NCBI RefSeq assembly: GCF_000733945.1 | Contig: NZ_JPOL01000002.1 | Location: 1,303,001 to 1,367,000, forward strand | DNA: 64,000 bases | Direction: 5' to 3' | Source: Flavimarina sp. Hel_I_48 | GTDB lineage: Bacteria; Bacteroidota; Bacteroidia; Flavobacteriales; Flavobacteriaceae | Part shown: piece by piece, positions 52,382-62,300 of the stretch | How the letters are laid out: each line of letters begins with the position of its first letter | Numbering within the stretch: the stretch's first letter is position 1 | Translations under genes and position numbers: made by a program | Notes under the pieces: model-generated | What the model was told of the DNA's origin: nothing | Databases searched by the model: none | What the model saw: the letters and a program-made list of their open reading frames with translations, nothing else

Positions 52382-53260
52382 ATGATAAAATATCTACCAA
52401 TTTTTGTTACCGCTTTACTTTTCATCTCCACATCTGTCTTTGCGCAACGCGACTTTTCAGAAGTTGAGATCAAAATCGTTCCCGTCAAAGACAGTATTTA
52501 CATGCTTCAGGGAAGTGGTGGCAATATTGGTCTTTCGGTAGGAAATGATGGGGTTTTTATGATTGACGATGAGTTCGCAGAACTATCCGAAAAAATAACC
52601 GCCGCTATTAGAACCTTAAGTAACAAACCCATAAAATTTTTAGCGAATACCCATTTTCACGGGGATCACACGGGTGGAAATGGAAAATTTGAAGACGCCG
52701 GAGCGGTAGTCCTAGCGCAGGAAAATGTTCGGAAACGCCTTAAAAATGACGATAAATCAGCTGGTTTACCGGTAATAACCTTTAAAAATGACCTTACGCT
52801 ACACCTTAATGGCAACGATATCATGGCGGTACACGTAGATAGCGCACACACAGATAGTGACGCTTTAATTTATTTTCCGCAAAGCAATGTCATGCACACC
52901 GGAGACACCTTTATCACCAATGGTTTTCCATTTATCGACTTGAAAAGTGGTGGCAGTATCGATGGGGATATTGAAGCTGGCAAAGCCGGACTCATGCTTG
53001 CCAATTCAGAAACCATCATTATTCCCGGGCATGGCGAACTGGCTACGTATTCAGACTATGAAACCTATGTGGATATGCTCAAAACCCTTCGGGAAAACGT
53101 TCAAAATGCCATAAATAATGGCAAAAAACGTTCAGAAATCAGCACTATGGAAAACCTTACGAGTACTTTTTACACAGATGCCGAAGCCGATAAAAGTTTT
53201 ATCAATGGCCCTAAAATCAGGGAAACTATATATGACAGCCTCAAAGCTAAAATGGAATAG
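52382..53260 (+). CDS. Metallo-beta-lactamase fold hydrolase, exported
   Basis: A 292-residue protein with a signal peptide (IKYLPIFVTALLFISTSVFA). The zinc-binding motifs are intact: NTHFHGDHTGGN, SAHTDSDALIYF, GDTF and PGHGELA. The overall layout fits MBL proteins related to B3-type or sulphur/cyclase-like groups rather than a proven lactamase. The protein probably works in the periplasm. It diverges from ctaB and converges on the Dabb gene with 3 bases between stops. Confidence 0.88.
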   Translation: MIKYLPIFVTALLFISTSVFAQRDFSEVEIKIVPVKDSIYMLQGSGGNIGLSVGNDGVFMIDDEFAELSEKITAAIRTLSNKPIKFLANTHFHGDHTGGNGKFEDAGAVVLAQENVRKRLKNDDKSAGLPVITFKNDLTLHLNGNDIMAVHVDSAHTDSDALIYFPQSNVMHTGDTFITNGFPFIDLKSGGSIDGDIEAGKAGLMLANSETIIIPGHGELATYSDYETYVDMLKTLRENVQNAINNGKKRSEISTMENLTSTFYTDAEADKSFINGPKIRETIYDSLKAKME

Positions 53261-53263
53261 TTA

Positions 53264-53674
53264 TTACTCCAGACCTACAGAATCATAAACCTGTACGCGT
53301 TCCCATAAATCCTCAGATTCTTCTATAAATAGATGATGCACATCTTCATCCTGATACTTGTCCTGTATTTCTTTTGAAGGGAAAGTAAGGACGAGTGAAT
53401 ACGTCCATGAGTTGTCAACAACCTCTCGCGGTGTATTTGCCGGAGTTCCTATAAAATGGGTTTTAGCGTATTTACTGGTCTTTAAAAATTTCTTCAAAGA
53501 AGCCTCAAAATCTGCTCTATCCTGCTTGTTTTCTGGGTTTTTAAGCCAGAAATAGACATTGTGCACAAAGTGTGAATCAAATTCGGTTTCCTGTGTTTGC
53601 GATTGGTTTTGGTTTTGGGCTTGCATGAGTTGGCTTGATGTTAAAAGTATAAATAGGAATAGGACTGATTTCAT
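53264..53674 (-). CDS. Exported Dabb (stress-responsive alpha/beta barrel) domain protein
   Basis: A 136-residue protein. The start at 53674 was chosen because it yields a signal peptide (KSVLFLFILLTSSQLMQAQ); the longer frame from 53833 adds 53 residues that run through the promoter area and overlap the AKR gene. The mature part has the Dabb pattern HNVYFWLKNPENKQD, AKTHFIGTPAN and DVHHLFIEESEDLW. A Q-rich linker follows the signal. Function unknown. Confidence 0.8.
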   Translation of the reverse strand: MKSVLFLFILLTSSQLMQAQNQNQSQTQETEFDSHFVHNVYFWLKNPENKQDRADFEASLKKFLKTSKYAKTHFIGTPANTPREVVDNSWTYSLVLTFPSKEIQDKYQDEDVHHLFIEESEDLWERVQVYDSVGLE

Positions 53675-53771
53675 GATATATTGTTTATCGTATTTTTGGT
53701 TTTTAAATATAGTTATTTCAGAATTAACTGGGATGCAATCAAAATAAAGTTGGTTTAGCAGTATAAAATAT

Positions 53772-54617
53772 TCAAACCTTATCAGGCCATTCGTTTGGCA
53801 ATTCCCCACTGAATCCCATTTTCGGAATTTCATTGATCGTTCTCATTTCATCTACAGAAAGTTCAAAGTCAAGAATATTCTTATTTTCTTTGATACGTTC
53901 AGGAGTTGTAGACTTTGGGATTACCACTACATCGTGCTGATAGATCCACCTAAGACAGATCTGCGCCACGGATTTATTATGCTTTTTTGCCACTTTTTCC
54001 AGAACAGGGTGACCAAAAACCCTGCCCTGCCCCAGAGGCGACCAGGATTCTACTACAATATCCTGTGCTTTACAATATTCGGTCACTGCCTGTTGCCAGT
54101 ATCCAGGATGGAATTCAATTTGATTTACGGCAGTTTTTACCCTTGCAGTTTCCAGGAGCGGCTCTAAATGTTCAGGCCAGAAATTGCTTACCCCTATGCT
54201 TTTGATTGTACCCTCAGACTGTAAATCTTCCAGGGCGCGCCAGGTTTCCGCATTTGTTTTTTGCCAATTTGTATGGTTCTTAGCATTGGCCGGCCAGTGA
54301 ATCAGGTATAGATCAATATACTTTAGATTCAATCGCTTCAAAGATTCCGCAAAGGCTTTTTTGGCCTGGGCATACCCAAGGTTTTCCCTCCATAACTTGG
54401 TCGTTATAAAAAGTTCCTCACGCGGTACTTCACTAGCTTTGATGCCCTCGCCTACCGCCTTTTCATTTTCATATTTTGCTGCAGTGTCTATTAAGCGGTA
54501 TCCACTCTGCAATGCGGTCTTGACGGAAGCTACACCTTCCTCATCGGTGGCTTTATAGGTGCCAAAACCAATTCTTGGGATTTTATGACCATCATTGAGA
54601 AGTATAGGACCTTGCAT
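53772..54617 (-). CDS. Aldo/keto reductase
   Basis: A 281-residue NADPH-dependent (beta/alpha)8 oxidoreductase. The catalytic tetrad is in place: Asp and Tyr in LIDTAAKYENEKAVG, Lys in FITTKLW and His in YLIHWP. The cofactor-binding KSTTPERIKEN is at the C-terminus. It is close in length to the 2,5-diketogluconate reductase group. It lies 28 bases after the GAF gene in the same direction. Confidence 0.92.
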   Translation of the reverse strand: MQGPILLNDGHKIPRIGFGTYKATDEEGVASVKTALQSGYRLIDTAAKYENEKAVGEGIKASEVPREELFITTKLWRENLGYAQAKKAFAESLKRLNLKYIDLYLIHWPANAKNHTNWQKTNAETWRALEDLQSEGTIKSIGVSNFWPEHLEPLLETARVKTAVNQIEFHPGYWQQAVTEYCKAQDIVVESWSPLGQGRVFGHPVLEKVAKKHNKSVAQICLRWIYQHDVVVIPKSTTPERIKENKNILDFELSVDEMRTINEIPKMGFSGELPNEWPDKV

Positions 54618-54645
54618 GTAATGCGAATTATTATTTATTTTAATA

Positions 54646-55119
54646 CTATTTATTTAAATGCGCTTCACTCATGGCTTCTCCCAGTTGCAAAAGATCATTT
54701 TCTTCCTGCTCTGTAAATTCGTAGGGAACCGGTTTTGCAATACCAAAAACGCCATAAAGCGTACCGTTTTTAATCATAGGTACCGCGATTGACCCTTCTA
54801 CTTTTGTTTCTTTTGCTGCAGGACGCGCCACGCCAGAGTCATCCGTTTGCAAATTACACATTTCAACAGGTTTTTTCCTTTCGGCAGCAATGCCGGCCAT
54901 TCCTTTTCCGATAGGGATTGTCGTTAGTTTAGGAATAAGAAAATCTGGTATCCCCTGCTGTGTTTCCAGTTGCAGAAGATTCTTATCATCCAGAAAATGA
55001 AGTGTCCCGGTTTTACAATCAAAATGTGCGATAATATCCTTAAGAACCCGTTCCCATTCAATGGAAGACTTGTTTATATTTTCTTTGATTTGTGCTATTG
55101 AAGTGCTTTTATCTGACAT
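54646..55119 (-). CDS. GAF domain-containing protein
   Basis: A 157-residue stand-alone GAF domain. The ATG at 55119 was chosen over the one 8 codons earlier because of its better position after an A-rich leader. LHFLDDKNLLQLETQQGIP, GKGMAGIAAERKKPVEMCNL and GSIAVPMIKNGTLYGVFGIA are the core strands. Relatives include free-methionine sulfoxide reductase (fRMsr), but only one cysteine (in EMCNL) is seen at the expected site, so that activity is doubtful. Binds a small ligand by family. Confidence 0.75.
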   Translation of the reverse strand: MSDKSTSIAQIKENINKSSIEWERVLKDIIAHFDCKTGTLHFLDDKNLLQLETQQGIPDFLIPKLTTIPIGKGMAGIAAERKKPVEMCNLQTDDSGVARPAAKETKVEGSIAVPMIKNGTLYGVFGIAKPVPYEFTEQEENDLLQLGEAMSEAHLNK

Positions 55120-55296
55120 ATCTTTTTTTTTAATTGAGGCCAAAAGGCTGTGCTATGACATTCTTGGGTAACAATAACCCCTAAAAAGAAGTTACCAAAG
55201 TAATACTATACAGGTAAAATTACCCAAAAAATAGAGAAATCAGGCTAATTTTAATCGCACATTATATTATAAGAAGAGATGAAGCCTTTAAGAAGA

Positions 55297-57393
55297 TTAC
55301 TGATCAAAATACCAATTAAATAGATCAGTCCTAAAACCCAGGTTAAGCCATAAAGTTTCTTCTTCCAGGTTTACGGGATCATCAATTGCTGTAGTATTGT
55401 TGCGGTACATTGCACTTGCGTACAGTTTTAAATTGGTTGCGGGATTAAGCAAATAACCCACTTCCAGGTTACCAAGAATGGTTTTTGTCTCATTCCCCTG
55501 ACCTATAAAGTTGCCATTATCGGCGGGACGGTTTTCATCATTGCCATAAATACTACCGCCGTAGTAAATTTCATTCATACCCCCGGTTTCAAAACCACGT
55601 TTTCCATAGATCAATTTACCTGTACCGTACCAGCGTTCTCTCTCGTAGCGGGCAATGGCAATATATTCTGAAAAACTGGCTCCCCAGGTATGCGCCATAC
55701 TCTGGTTGTTATGTCCGTAATTTAGGGTAATCTCATTATTCGAATACACATAGGGCCGTACCTGGTTAAATTCCAGTTGGAGCTGCAAATTTTTCACACT
55801 GAACGCATCATAATATTTCACGCCCAACTGTGCGCCCTGCTTATTTTTATAACTCTGGTTTCGGCTTCTAATGGCATCTACAGAAAATTCATCTATAATT
55901 ACCTGTGCATACGCGTTAAAACTATTACTGAATTTATATTTCGCCGCTAAACCTATAATTGCATTACCACCGCGCGAGCCGGTAGAAAACTCTATGGCCC
56001 GGTAAAAAATAACGGGATTCAGGTAATTCAGGTCCACCCCGCGGTCGTTTTCATTTTCCCAGATCACGCTTTCAAAAAAACCAAGATTGAGCCGTTTTGA
56101 AACATTGAAGCTCAAATAGTGATTGGCCATATATTTGGTTCTAAAAGAGCCATCTGCCGTAACCTCTGGGCGCACATCGCGCAACGACATAAATGTATTT
56201 GTGTATTTAAATTTCCAAAATGTGGTATTTAATTTTATAAAAGGATAAGGACTGGCATTATCGCTAAGTAGCAGGGAGCGGTATCCATCACCTATAAATT
56301 GCTTGCCATGCCCCAGCTGAATATTGAAATGATTACTGGGCGTGAATGACAAATAGCCCTCTGCGATGGGGTAATCAAAATCCCCGCCACGCCCTTTTGC
56401 TGCGACCCCACGACCGGGAACTATCGCCGGGTTGCCACCATCAGGACGAATGGAACGCGCGTACCTGTTGAAATAACCTGCAAAACTGCCCTGACTTTCA
56501 TAAAAAACAGTGTAAAAATTGAGATTTTTGCCCAAACCACCCTGAAAAATAAGCGCTCGCGTATTGTTGTACGTGAAATTCTGATCTTCATTATCTGCAG
56601 TTTCCTTGCCCAACATCAAATCTGCAGCAGGATCTACAGTAAACCAATAATCTTTTCCCTGTAGGGTAACCATATGCTCGTTCCAGAATTTACGGCCAAA
56701 CCAGGATTTTTTATCCTTTAAGAGATCGTTCTTCTCTTCCGCAAAATCGTAATAGCGGTTCACCTCTGAATAAACAAAAGGTTTTCCCGCCGTGTGACTA
56801 TTCGTCCCTACTTTATTCATTTCTGAATCAAACCGACTGTAGACCTGATGGGAAAAGGGAATATTCAATTGACTGGTATATTCATTATCATGATAAGCCG
56901 TTGTTTCTATGGAATCATATTCATTAGAAATAGCCGCAATAGTCTGTTTGTTCTCAATATCGGTGTTGGAATTGATCAAATTCCGTTCAAGGGGATATTT
57001 GATGGGCATGGTAAATTGCATATAGGTAGGCCTGCCATTATACGTTGCAGGAGCAATTTGCGGTAACTCTTCAAATGCGGTCAGTACGTTTGAACGAAGT
57101 TCGTCATAATCTGCCTGTATATTGAGCACTTTAAAGATCCCATCTCCATTTACCTCAAAAAGCACCATCATTTCACCTTCGTAATTTTCATCAACACCGA
57201 AATTTACGTCATTTAAGGACTCCAATATTTTGCTGATAAGCGTCTCGTTGAAACAGTCCCGAAGACCAGATTTATCAATGGCTGAACAATCTTCAAAAAC
57301 AGGATAACGCTCGTAATTATCATACGTAGACTGACCATAAAAAACATTATATGACGCACCAAAGAGGAGCAGCAGAAAAATGCTGGATCTCAT
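55297..57393 (-). CDS. RemB-like gliding motility outer-membrane protein
   Basis: A 698-residue exported protein (signal RSSIFLLLLFGASYNVFYG). An N-terminal TonB C-terminal-like region (about 50-155) is followed by a barrel with repeated strands such as GYLSFTPSNHFNIQLGHGKQ and RGVDLNYLNPVIFYRAIEF. This order resembles RemB of Flavobacterium johnsoniae, needed for gliding on some surfaces, and Wzi-like capsule-assembly proteins. The function here is inferred. sprA is nearby on the same strand. Confidence 0.7.
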   Translation of the reverse strand: MRSSIFLLLLFGASYNVFYGQSTYDNYERYPVFEDCSAIDKSGLRDCFNETLISKILESLNDVNFGVDENYEGEMMVLFEVNGDGIFKVLNIQADYDELRSNVLTAFEELPQIAPATYNGRPTYMQFTMPIKYPLERNLINSNTDIENKQTIAAISNEYDSIETTAYHDNEYTSQLNIPFSHQVYSRFDSEMNKVGTNSHTAGKPFVYSEVNRYYDFAEEKNDLLKDKKSWFGRKFWNEHMVTLQGKDYWFTVDPAADLMLGKETADNEDQNFTYNNTRALIFQGGLGKNLNFYTVFYESQGSFAGYFNRYARSIRPDGGNPAIVPGRGVAAKGRGGDFDYPIAEGYLSFTPSNHFNIQLGHGKQFIGDGYRSLLLSDNASPYPFIKLNTTFWKFKYTNTFMSLRDVRPEVTADGSFRTKYMANHYLSFNVSKRLNLGFFESVIWENENDRGVDLNYLNPVIFYRAIEFSTGSRGGNAIIGLAAKYKFSNSFNAYAQVIIDEFSVDAIRSRNQSYKNKQGAQLGVKYYDAFSVKNLQLQLEFNQVRPYVYSNNEITLNYGHNNQSMAHTWGASFSEYIAIARYERERWYGTGKLIYGKRGFETGGMNEIYYGGSIYGNDENRPADNGNFIGQGNETKTILGNLEVGYLLNPATNLKLYASAMYRNNTTAIDDPVNLEEETLWLNLGFRTDLFNWYFDQ

Positions 57394-57612
57394 AGAAATA
57401 CTTTAAACGTTAGGATACGAAAGATAAGTCTTTTTTAAACAAATAAGACATCTATCGAACAATATGGGCTTTTTATCGATTTTGAGCATGGTGCTATTCA
57501 AAGGAGCAGGTATTCTTCAGGTACTCTATCCTGAATAAGAATTACCTAAAATGGCCATTGCTTTGATATAGTATTTGCTTACGAAAAATTTCTTCTTTCA
57601 AATAAGAACAAA

Positions 57613-57646
57613 AAAAATCCCGTCTCACTAAAGTGGACGGGATTTT
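57613..57646 (-). terminator. Intrinsic terminator after tonB
   Basis: AAATCCCGTC and GACGGGATTT arms with CAC/GTG inside (one bulged T), flanked by an A7 and T4 run. On the minus strand it follows the TonB stop. Confidence 0.9.
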
Positions 57647-57668
57647 CTATTAAATACTTAATTCTAAT

Positions 57669-58397
57669 TTAATCCTGTATTTGAAATACGATAGGCAATG
57701 CATAAAGTACACCTACTGGCTTACCTCGCTGCATACCTGGAGTCATTTTAGGAAGCATTTTTGTTACACGTTCTGCTTCACTCTCTAAGCGAGGGTGGGG
57801 TCCACGTGCACCCATATACTCTATGTTTCCTTGTTTATTAATCTTAAACTGAACATAAACCTTATTAATACCGCTCAATCCTAATTCGCTACCTAACTCA
57901 GTATTGAACTTCTTTTGAACAAATTGTGTGATTTTAGCAGACATACAAGCTTTTTTAGCAGCATTGTCTTTTTCACCTTCACAACCTGGGTACACAGGTA
58001 CATTTTCAATTACAGCAAAGGGCACATCGGCAATTTCTTCTTCAGGCTCTTCATAGCTTACATCTTTCACCTCAACCTTTTCTTCCTGGGTCGTCTCAGT
58101 AGACTGGATTACGGTTTCTTCGATTTCAACCTCATCTTCAACTACCTCAATAACCTCCGGTGCTGGTGGTGGTGGTGGCGGTGGTGGTGGCGGTGGTGGT
58201 GCATTCAGTTCTGTGATCGGCACATCTTCTTCGAGAACGTCATCTACATTGAGCTGGCCAATGTCTATGGCTTCTTTGTCATAGGTCTTCCACTCGATTG
58301 CCAAATAGGACAAACCGAGAATAAGAATAAGACCCAATTGAAAGAAGAGTACACTTCTCCTGCCAAGATCTTTTTTCGGGTTCTTTTTAGGTTCCAT
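57669..58397 (-). CDS. Energy transducer TonB
   Basis: A 242-residue TonB. N-terminal TM anchor (about 17-33), a proline-rich spacer with a run of twelve prolines near residue 70, an acidic V/E-rich stretch, and a TonB C-terminal domain (about 145-242; VPVYPGCEGEKDNAAKKACM, GARGPHPRLESEAERV). It would power outer-membrane receptors. It lies downstream of VanZ and gcvH in the same direction. Confidence 0.93.
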   Translation of the reverse strand: MEPKKNPKKDLGRRSVLFFQLGLILILGLSYLAIEWKTYDKEAIDIGQLNVDDVLEEDVPITELNAPPPPPPPPPPPPAPEVIEVVEDEVEIEETVIQSTETTQEEKVEVKDVSYEEPEEEIADVPFAVIENVPVYPGCEGEKDNAAKKACMSAKITQFVQKKFNTELGSELGLSGINKVYVQFKINKQGNIEYMGARGPHPRLESEAERVTKMLPKMTPGMQRGKPVGVLYALPIVFQIQD

Positions 58398-58453
58398 ACT
58401 AGTTTTGATTGTTAAGGATTGCTAATTTAGATAAAAATTGCTGCAATCCGAAA

Positions 58454-58873
58454 TTAAAATTTTGTTTTTATACGATTCAGTCTTTTTTTTAAGATATACA
58501 GCAGCAAAACTGCGAGTAAAATCCCCGTGGAATTAGCTAGCATATCCCACAAATCGCCTGATCTGTATGTGGTGAATTCTGATTGAAGAATTTCAATAAC
58601 CATACCAAAAAATAAGCCCCACCCTATTGTGATGAAAAGAATTTTGTTAAATGTATAGTTTTTGAAACCCACTAAAAATAAATACACAAACCAGAAGAGA
58701 CAGAAAAAGAAATAAGCAGTACCATGCAAAAGCTTATCGCTGTTCTGTGGTGCCCCTTCTATGACTTTTGGCATATGGATTAAACAACCAATGGCAAGTG
58801 CCATTGAATAGGTAACTACTCCTAATAAAAGAATATTACGCGTTGATGACTTCTCCATATGCTTTGGCATCAA
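58454..58873 (-). CDS. VanZ family membrane protein
   Basis: A 139-residue protein with four TM helices. The VanZ motifs [14 protein letters not shown] and [22 protein letters not shown] are present. The gene overlaps gcvH by 38 bases with the first ATG, or by 23 with the ATG five codons later. VanZ-type proteins can affect lipoglycopeptide tolerance, but the physiological role is unknown. This VanZ-gcvH-sprA order is common in Flavobacteria. Confidence 0.85.
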   Translation of the reverse strand: MMPKHMEKSSTRNILLLGVVTYSMALAIGCLIHMPKVIEGAPQNSDKLLHGTAYFFFCLFWFVYLFLVGFKNYTFNKILFITIGWGLFFGMVIEILQSEFTTYRSGDLWDMLANSTGILLAVLLLYILKKRLNRIKTKF

Positions 58874-59216
58874 GAAGGTCTTTTAGCTGCTCTTTATCTT
58901 CAATTTTCATTTTTATGATCCATCCGTCACCATAAGGGTCTTTATTCACAACTTCCGGTTCTGCTTCTAGTTTGTCATTAAAGGCAATAATCTCTCCGGT
59001 AAGGGGTAAAAACAAGTCAGAAACCGTCTTTACGGCCTCTACGGTGCCAAAAACCTCTTCGCGCTCCAGTGTTTCCCCTTCAGTCTCCACTTCTACATAA
59101 ACGATGTCCCCCAGCTCTCCCTGAGCAAAATCTGTAATCCCTACAGTTGCGGTATCTCCTTCTATGCGCACCCACTCATGATCTTTAGTGTATTTTAAAT
59201 CGTCTGGTAGATTCAT
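58836..59216 (-). CDS. gcvH: Glycine cleavage system H protein
   Basis: A 126-residue lipoyl-carrier protein of the glycine cleavage system. [20 protein letters not shown] and the lipoyl-lysine hairpin [18 protein letters not shown] are present, and [12 protein letters not shown] is the second conserved block. The genes for P, T and L proteins are not in this window. It follows sprA by 95 bases. Confidence 0.97.
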   Translation of the reverse strand: MNLPDDLKYTKDHEWVRIEGDTATVGITDFAQGELGDIVYVEVETEGETLEREEVFGTVEAVKTVSDLFLPLTGEIIAFNDKLEAEPEVVNKDPYGDGWIIKMKIEDKEQLKDLLDAKAYGEVINA

Positions 59217-59295
59217 TTTTTTCTGTTGATTTTAGTATAAAATTGATTTATTTAGCTTAAAACTGCCTCAAAATTGCTTTTTTTCGGCTTAATAA

Positions 59296-59303
59296 CAAAG
59301 ATA
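59296..59303 (-). promoter_or_regulatory. TAnnTTTG -7 element of gcvH
   Basis: The minus strand reads TATCTTTG, 79 bases before gcvH and just after the sprA stop. No -33 TTG at the right distance. Confidence 0.45.
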
Positions 59304-59311
59304 TTCCCCTC

Positions 59312-62300
59312 TTAATTTCCGAAGTTATAGCGTAGCGTAAATCCTGATCTTATCGTGGTCTGTGGGAACGCCGTTGATATGGCATAGGTCGCAAAAGAAT
59401 GGTCATAATAGAAAATAGCGGTTAGGTTTTTGCTAAGCGCATAATCAGCCTTAAGGGACAAACCATAAATATCCTGACCTGCGGTGGTCTGATTGTTATC
59501 TATATCAAGATAGCGCACAATCGTCTCATTTTGCCGTAGTGAAAGGTCCGCTTTTATATTCAGGTCACTTTTTAAAATTGCCTTTTTACCACCTATTCGG
59601 GTTGCAAAGGTAATATCCTTCACCCGGTAGCCCAGTCCTACAATATATTCATTGCCCTGTATCTCGGTCATTAAATTATTATCAAAACTTAGGGAAAGCG
59701 CACGGTCTTTACGGAGCTCGGCAAGTACTTTAAGCGAATTTCGCATTTCAAAATCCAAACGTATAAGCGGTGAAAATTGTTCTACAAGGTTCATATTTGA
59801 GAACAATGTGGGGGTCAGGAAATTGCCAGACTGGTTAAACTGCGCATCATCTGGAGTGGTATTTAGGTTCCTATCGTATTTCAGGTTTGTGGTAAACTGG
59901 TTTACGGTATACCCGGAACGATAGCCATGATTTACTGAAAAGCGCTTGAACATTTTCTTGAACCATTCAATATTCATCAAGCCCGTGTACTTGATGTTCC
60001 AGTTAGGCAATGGAAAACTGCGGAAAGCACCCAGGTCCACACTTTCTGCATTTCCCACTGTATATGCCGAAAGAAAAGCAGGAATAAGAACTGCCTGGCT
60101 GGTCTGCCCATATCCTATAGGATAGCCATTTTCATCACGCGGGATTTCTGCACCTTCTCCATAAAATTGTGTTGCAAGCCGGTTTGCCACCGTTAGGCGG
60201 TTTTCCCTGAACTTGTCAAAGGTTTCTGAAAGCTCCGCCGTACTTTGCGCAAATGCGGAACCTATCATTAATGTCGAAATGCTAAAGTTTCCATTTGTTA
60301 CGCCGGTAAGACTTTCATAAGCGAGACTTTCTGGATCCACACGGTAGTTCTCATTGTAGGTTTCCTGATAAATACGGTTGAAATTAACGTCTATGGTAAG
60401 TTCAGGTATAAATTCTGCTTGTGCCTGTATATCCAGTTGACGGTTTTCTACTTCTCGATATTGCTGGTTGAATTCCTGATAAAGCGTCAACCAACCCTGT
60501 CTTGCGGCGTAATCACGTACTTCAGACTGACTTCCAAAAACAAATCCTGTAGTGGGTTTTACGGTCCCCACAAAGCCTACACCGGGCAAATACCCTGGCA
60601 AATAGGTGCCATTATTTTGTTGATAGTTCACCTGTATACGCTTAACCCCTGTCAATAATCCTATTGCAGAATTTTTAACCTTGTCACCACCGCTAAGGGT
60701 TGAGGGATTCTGATCCGTGTTCTGTGCGTTGTTATCTTCATTATCAGGATCGCTATTTCCCAGCGTAGGTACCGCCCTGCTCCTTGCTCCTTTGGAAACG
60801 CCCACACCGCCGCCGGCTTTCTTTTTCTCCAGCCCCACACTTTTGTAAAGCTTATCCAGGTTCATCGTTCCATTTATGGCATGTGTATTGGCATTTTCCA
60901 CCGTATTTCCCAGATTTGGAATGTTTTCTAAAGTCTGGAATTGCAGCGAACCACGGTTCCATTCAAAATCTGCGGTATACGAATAGGTTGCGTTTACAAA
61001 ATCCAGAAAAGGGACTTTGCTAAAAGGAATATCATAATTGGCCTGCAAGGTCTGAAAATGCCTGTCTGGCGTACCTACTTCAAAAATACCCTGATAAACA
61101 CCACCGGCATCATCATCTATACTTCCATCAAAATCAAGATAATTACGTACTATCCTGTTTTGCCCCTGGTCAAAATTGACTCGAAACGATTGCGTTATTG
61201 GGTAGTTTACGGTAAACTGCCTATCAAAGATATAGTTGCGCTGGTAAAATTCTGGTAAAATGGAATTGTTGCCCAGCGATACATATACATCCCTGAATTT
61301 TTGCTGGTTATATTGTCGGTTGATGTTCGTGGTATAACTGATGCTTGCCGGAAGATAATTAATATTAAAATCCTTGAGTAACTGCCAGTATTTATTCATG
61401 AATATGGAGTCATTCTTTTTAAACGGCTCCAGTGGTTTTGGGGTAAAGCTGTAATTATAGGTCGCACCTAAGCGTACGCTCTGGTTTGTTGCGCCTTCTA
61501 TTTCAAAATCCTTATAATCCTCCTGATTGTGACTGTAGGCAAAGGTTAGGTTTTCCACATCATAGACATGGGGTTTGGCCTCGCCGGTGCGTTCTTTGCG
61601 CACACCTATGAAATTTATGCTCTGGCGGCGGGTACGCGCAATGGCCGCATCTTCTATACTGTCCCTTGCGGCAGAAGTAACTGCGGCTTCTAGGGTATTA
61701 TCAAGTTCTACATCGGTAAGAAGAGGGTCATACTGTGGGGTCACCACTTCTGCACCAGAGGCGTAGTTAAAGGGGACTTTTACGCCCCATTCTTGAGGCA
61801 GGAGCTGACCCAGATTGACATTGGTCACCACATCATACGATTTAATATCTTCCCGGCTTCGGGCATTAGGACCTTCTTCAATGGCACCAAAACCGGTAGT
61901 TGTCTGCCTTCCTGTTGCTGAAACCGTTGCAAAATCGGCCAGGTTTGCGTCCAGATTCAATATTCCGGCCCAGCCGCCTTGGTTTTTGAGACCAGAAATG
62001 CGTAGCTCATTGAACCATACTTCACCGCAAACATCCCTGCCGCCAGAACGGTTACCGTTTTTAAGTCCCAACATGATCGTACGCACATCGCCAAAACTGG
62101 GATTCCCTTTGATACCAACCCGAATAACCCCCGTTTGATAAGGTGTGTTTTCTGGATTGAGTATCTGCGTACCATTTTCATCAAAATAAATAAGGTCGTC
62201 GCCGGTGAGATTTATACCGCCGCCAAAAAGTTGGGCTTTTATATCCTGCAATAATTCAAAAGGCACACTGAGCCTATTTTCTTCTGGCCAGATTGCATCC

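Noticed and set aside
53675-53833. Longer N-terminus of the Dabb protein
   Set aside because: It overlaps the aldo/keto reductase gene end and hides the signal peptide that begins at 53674.
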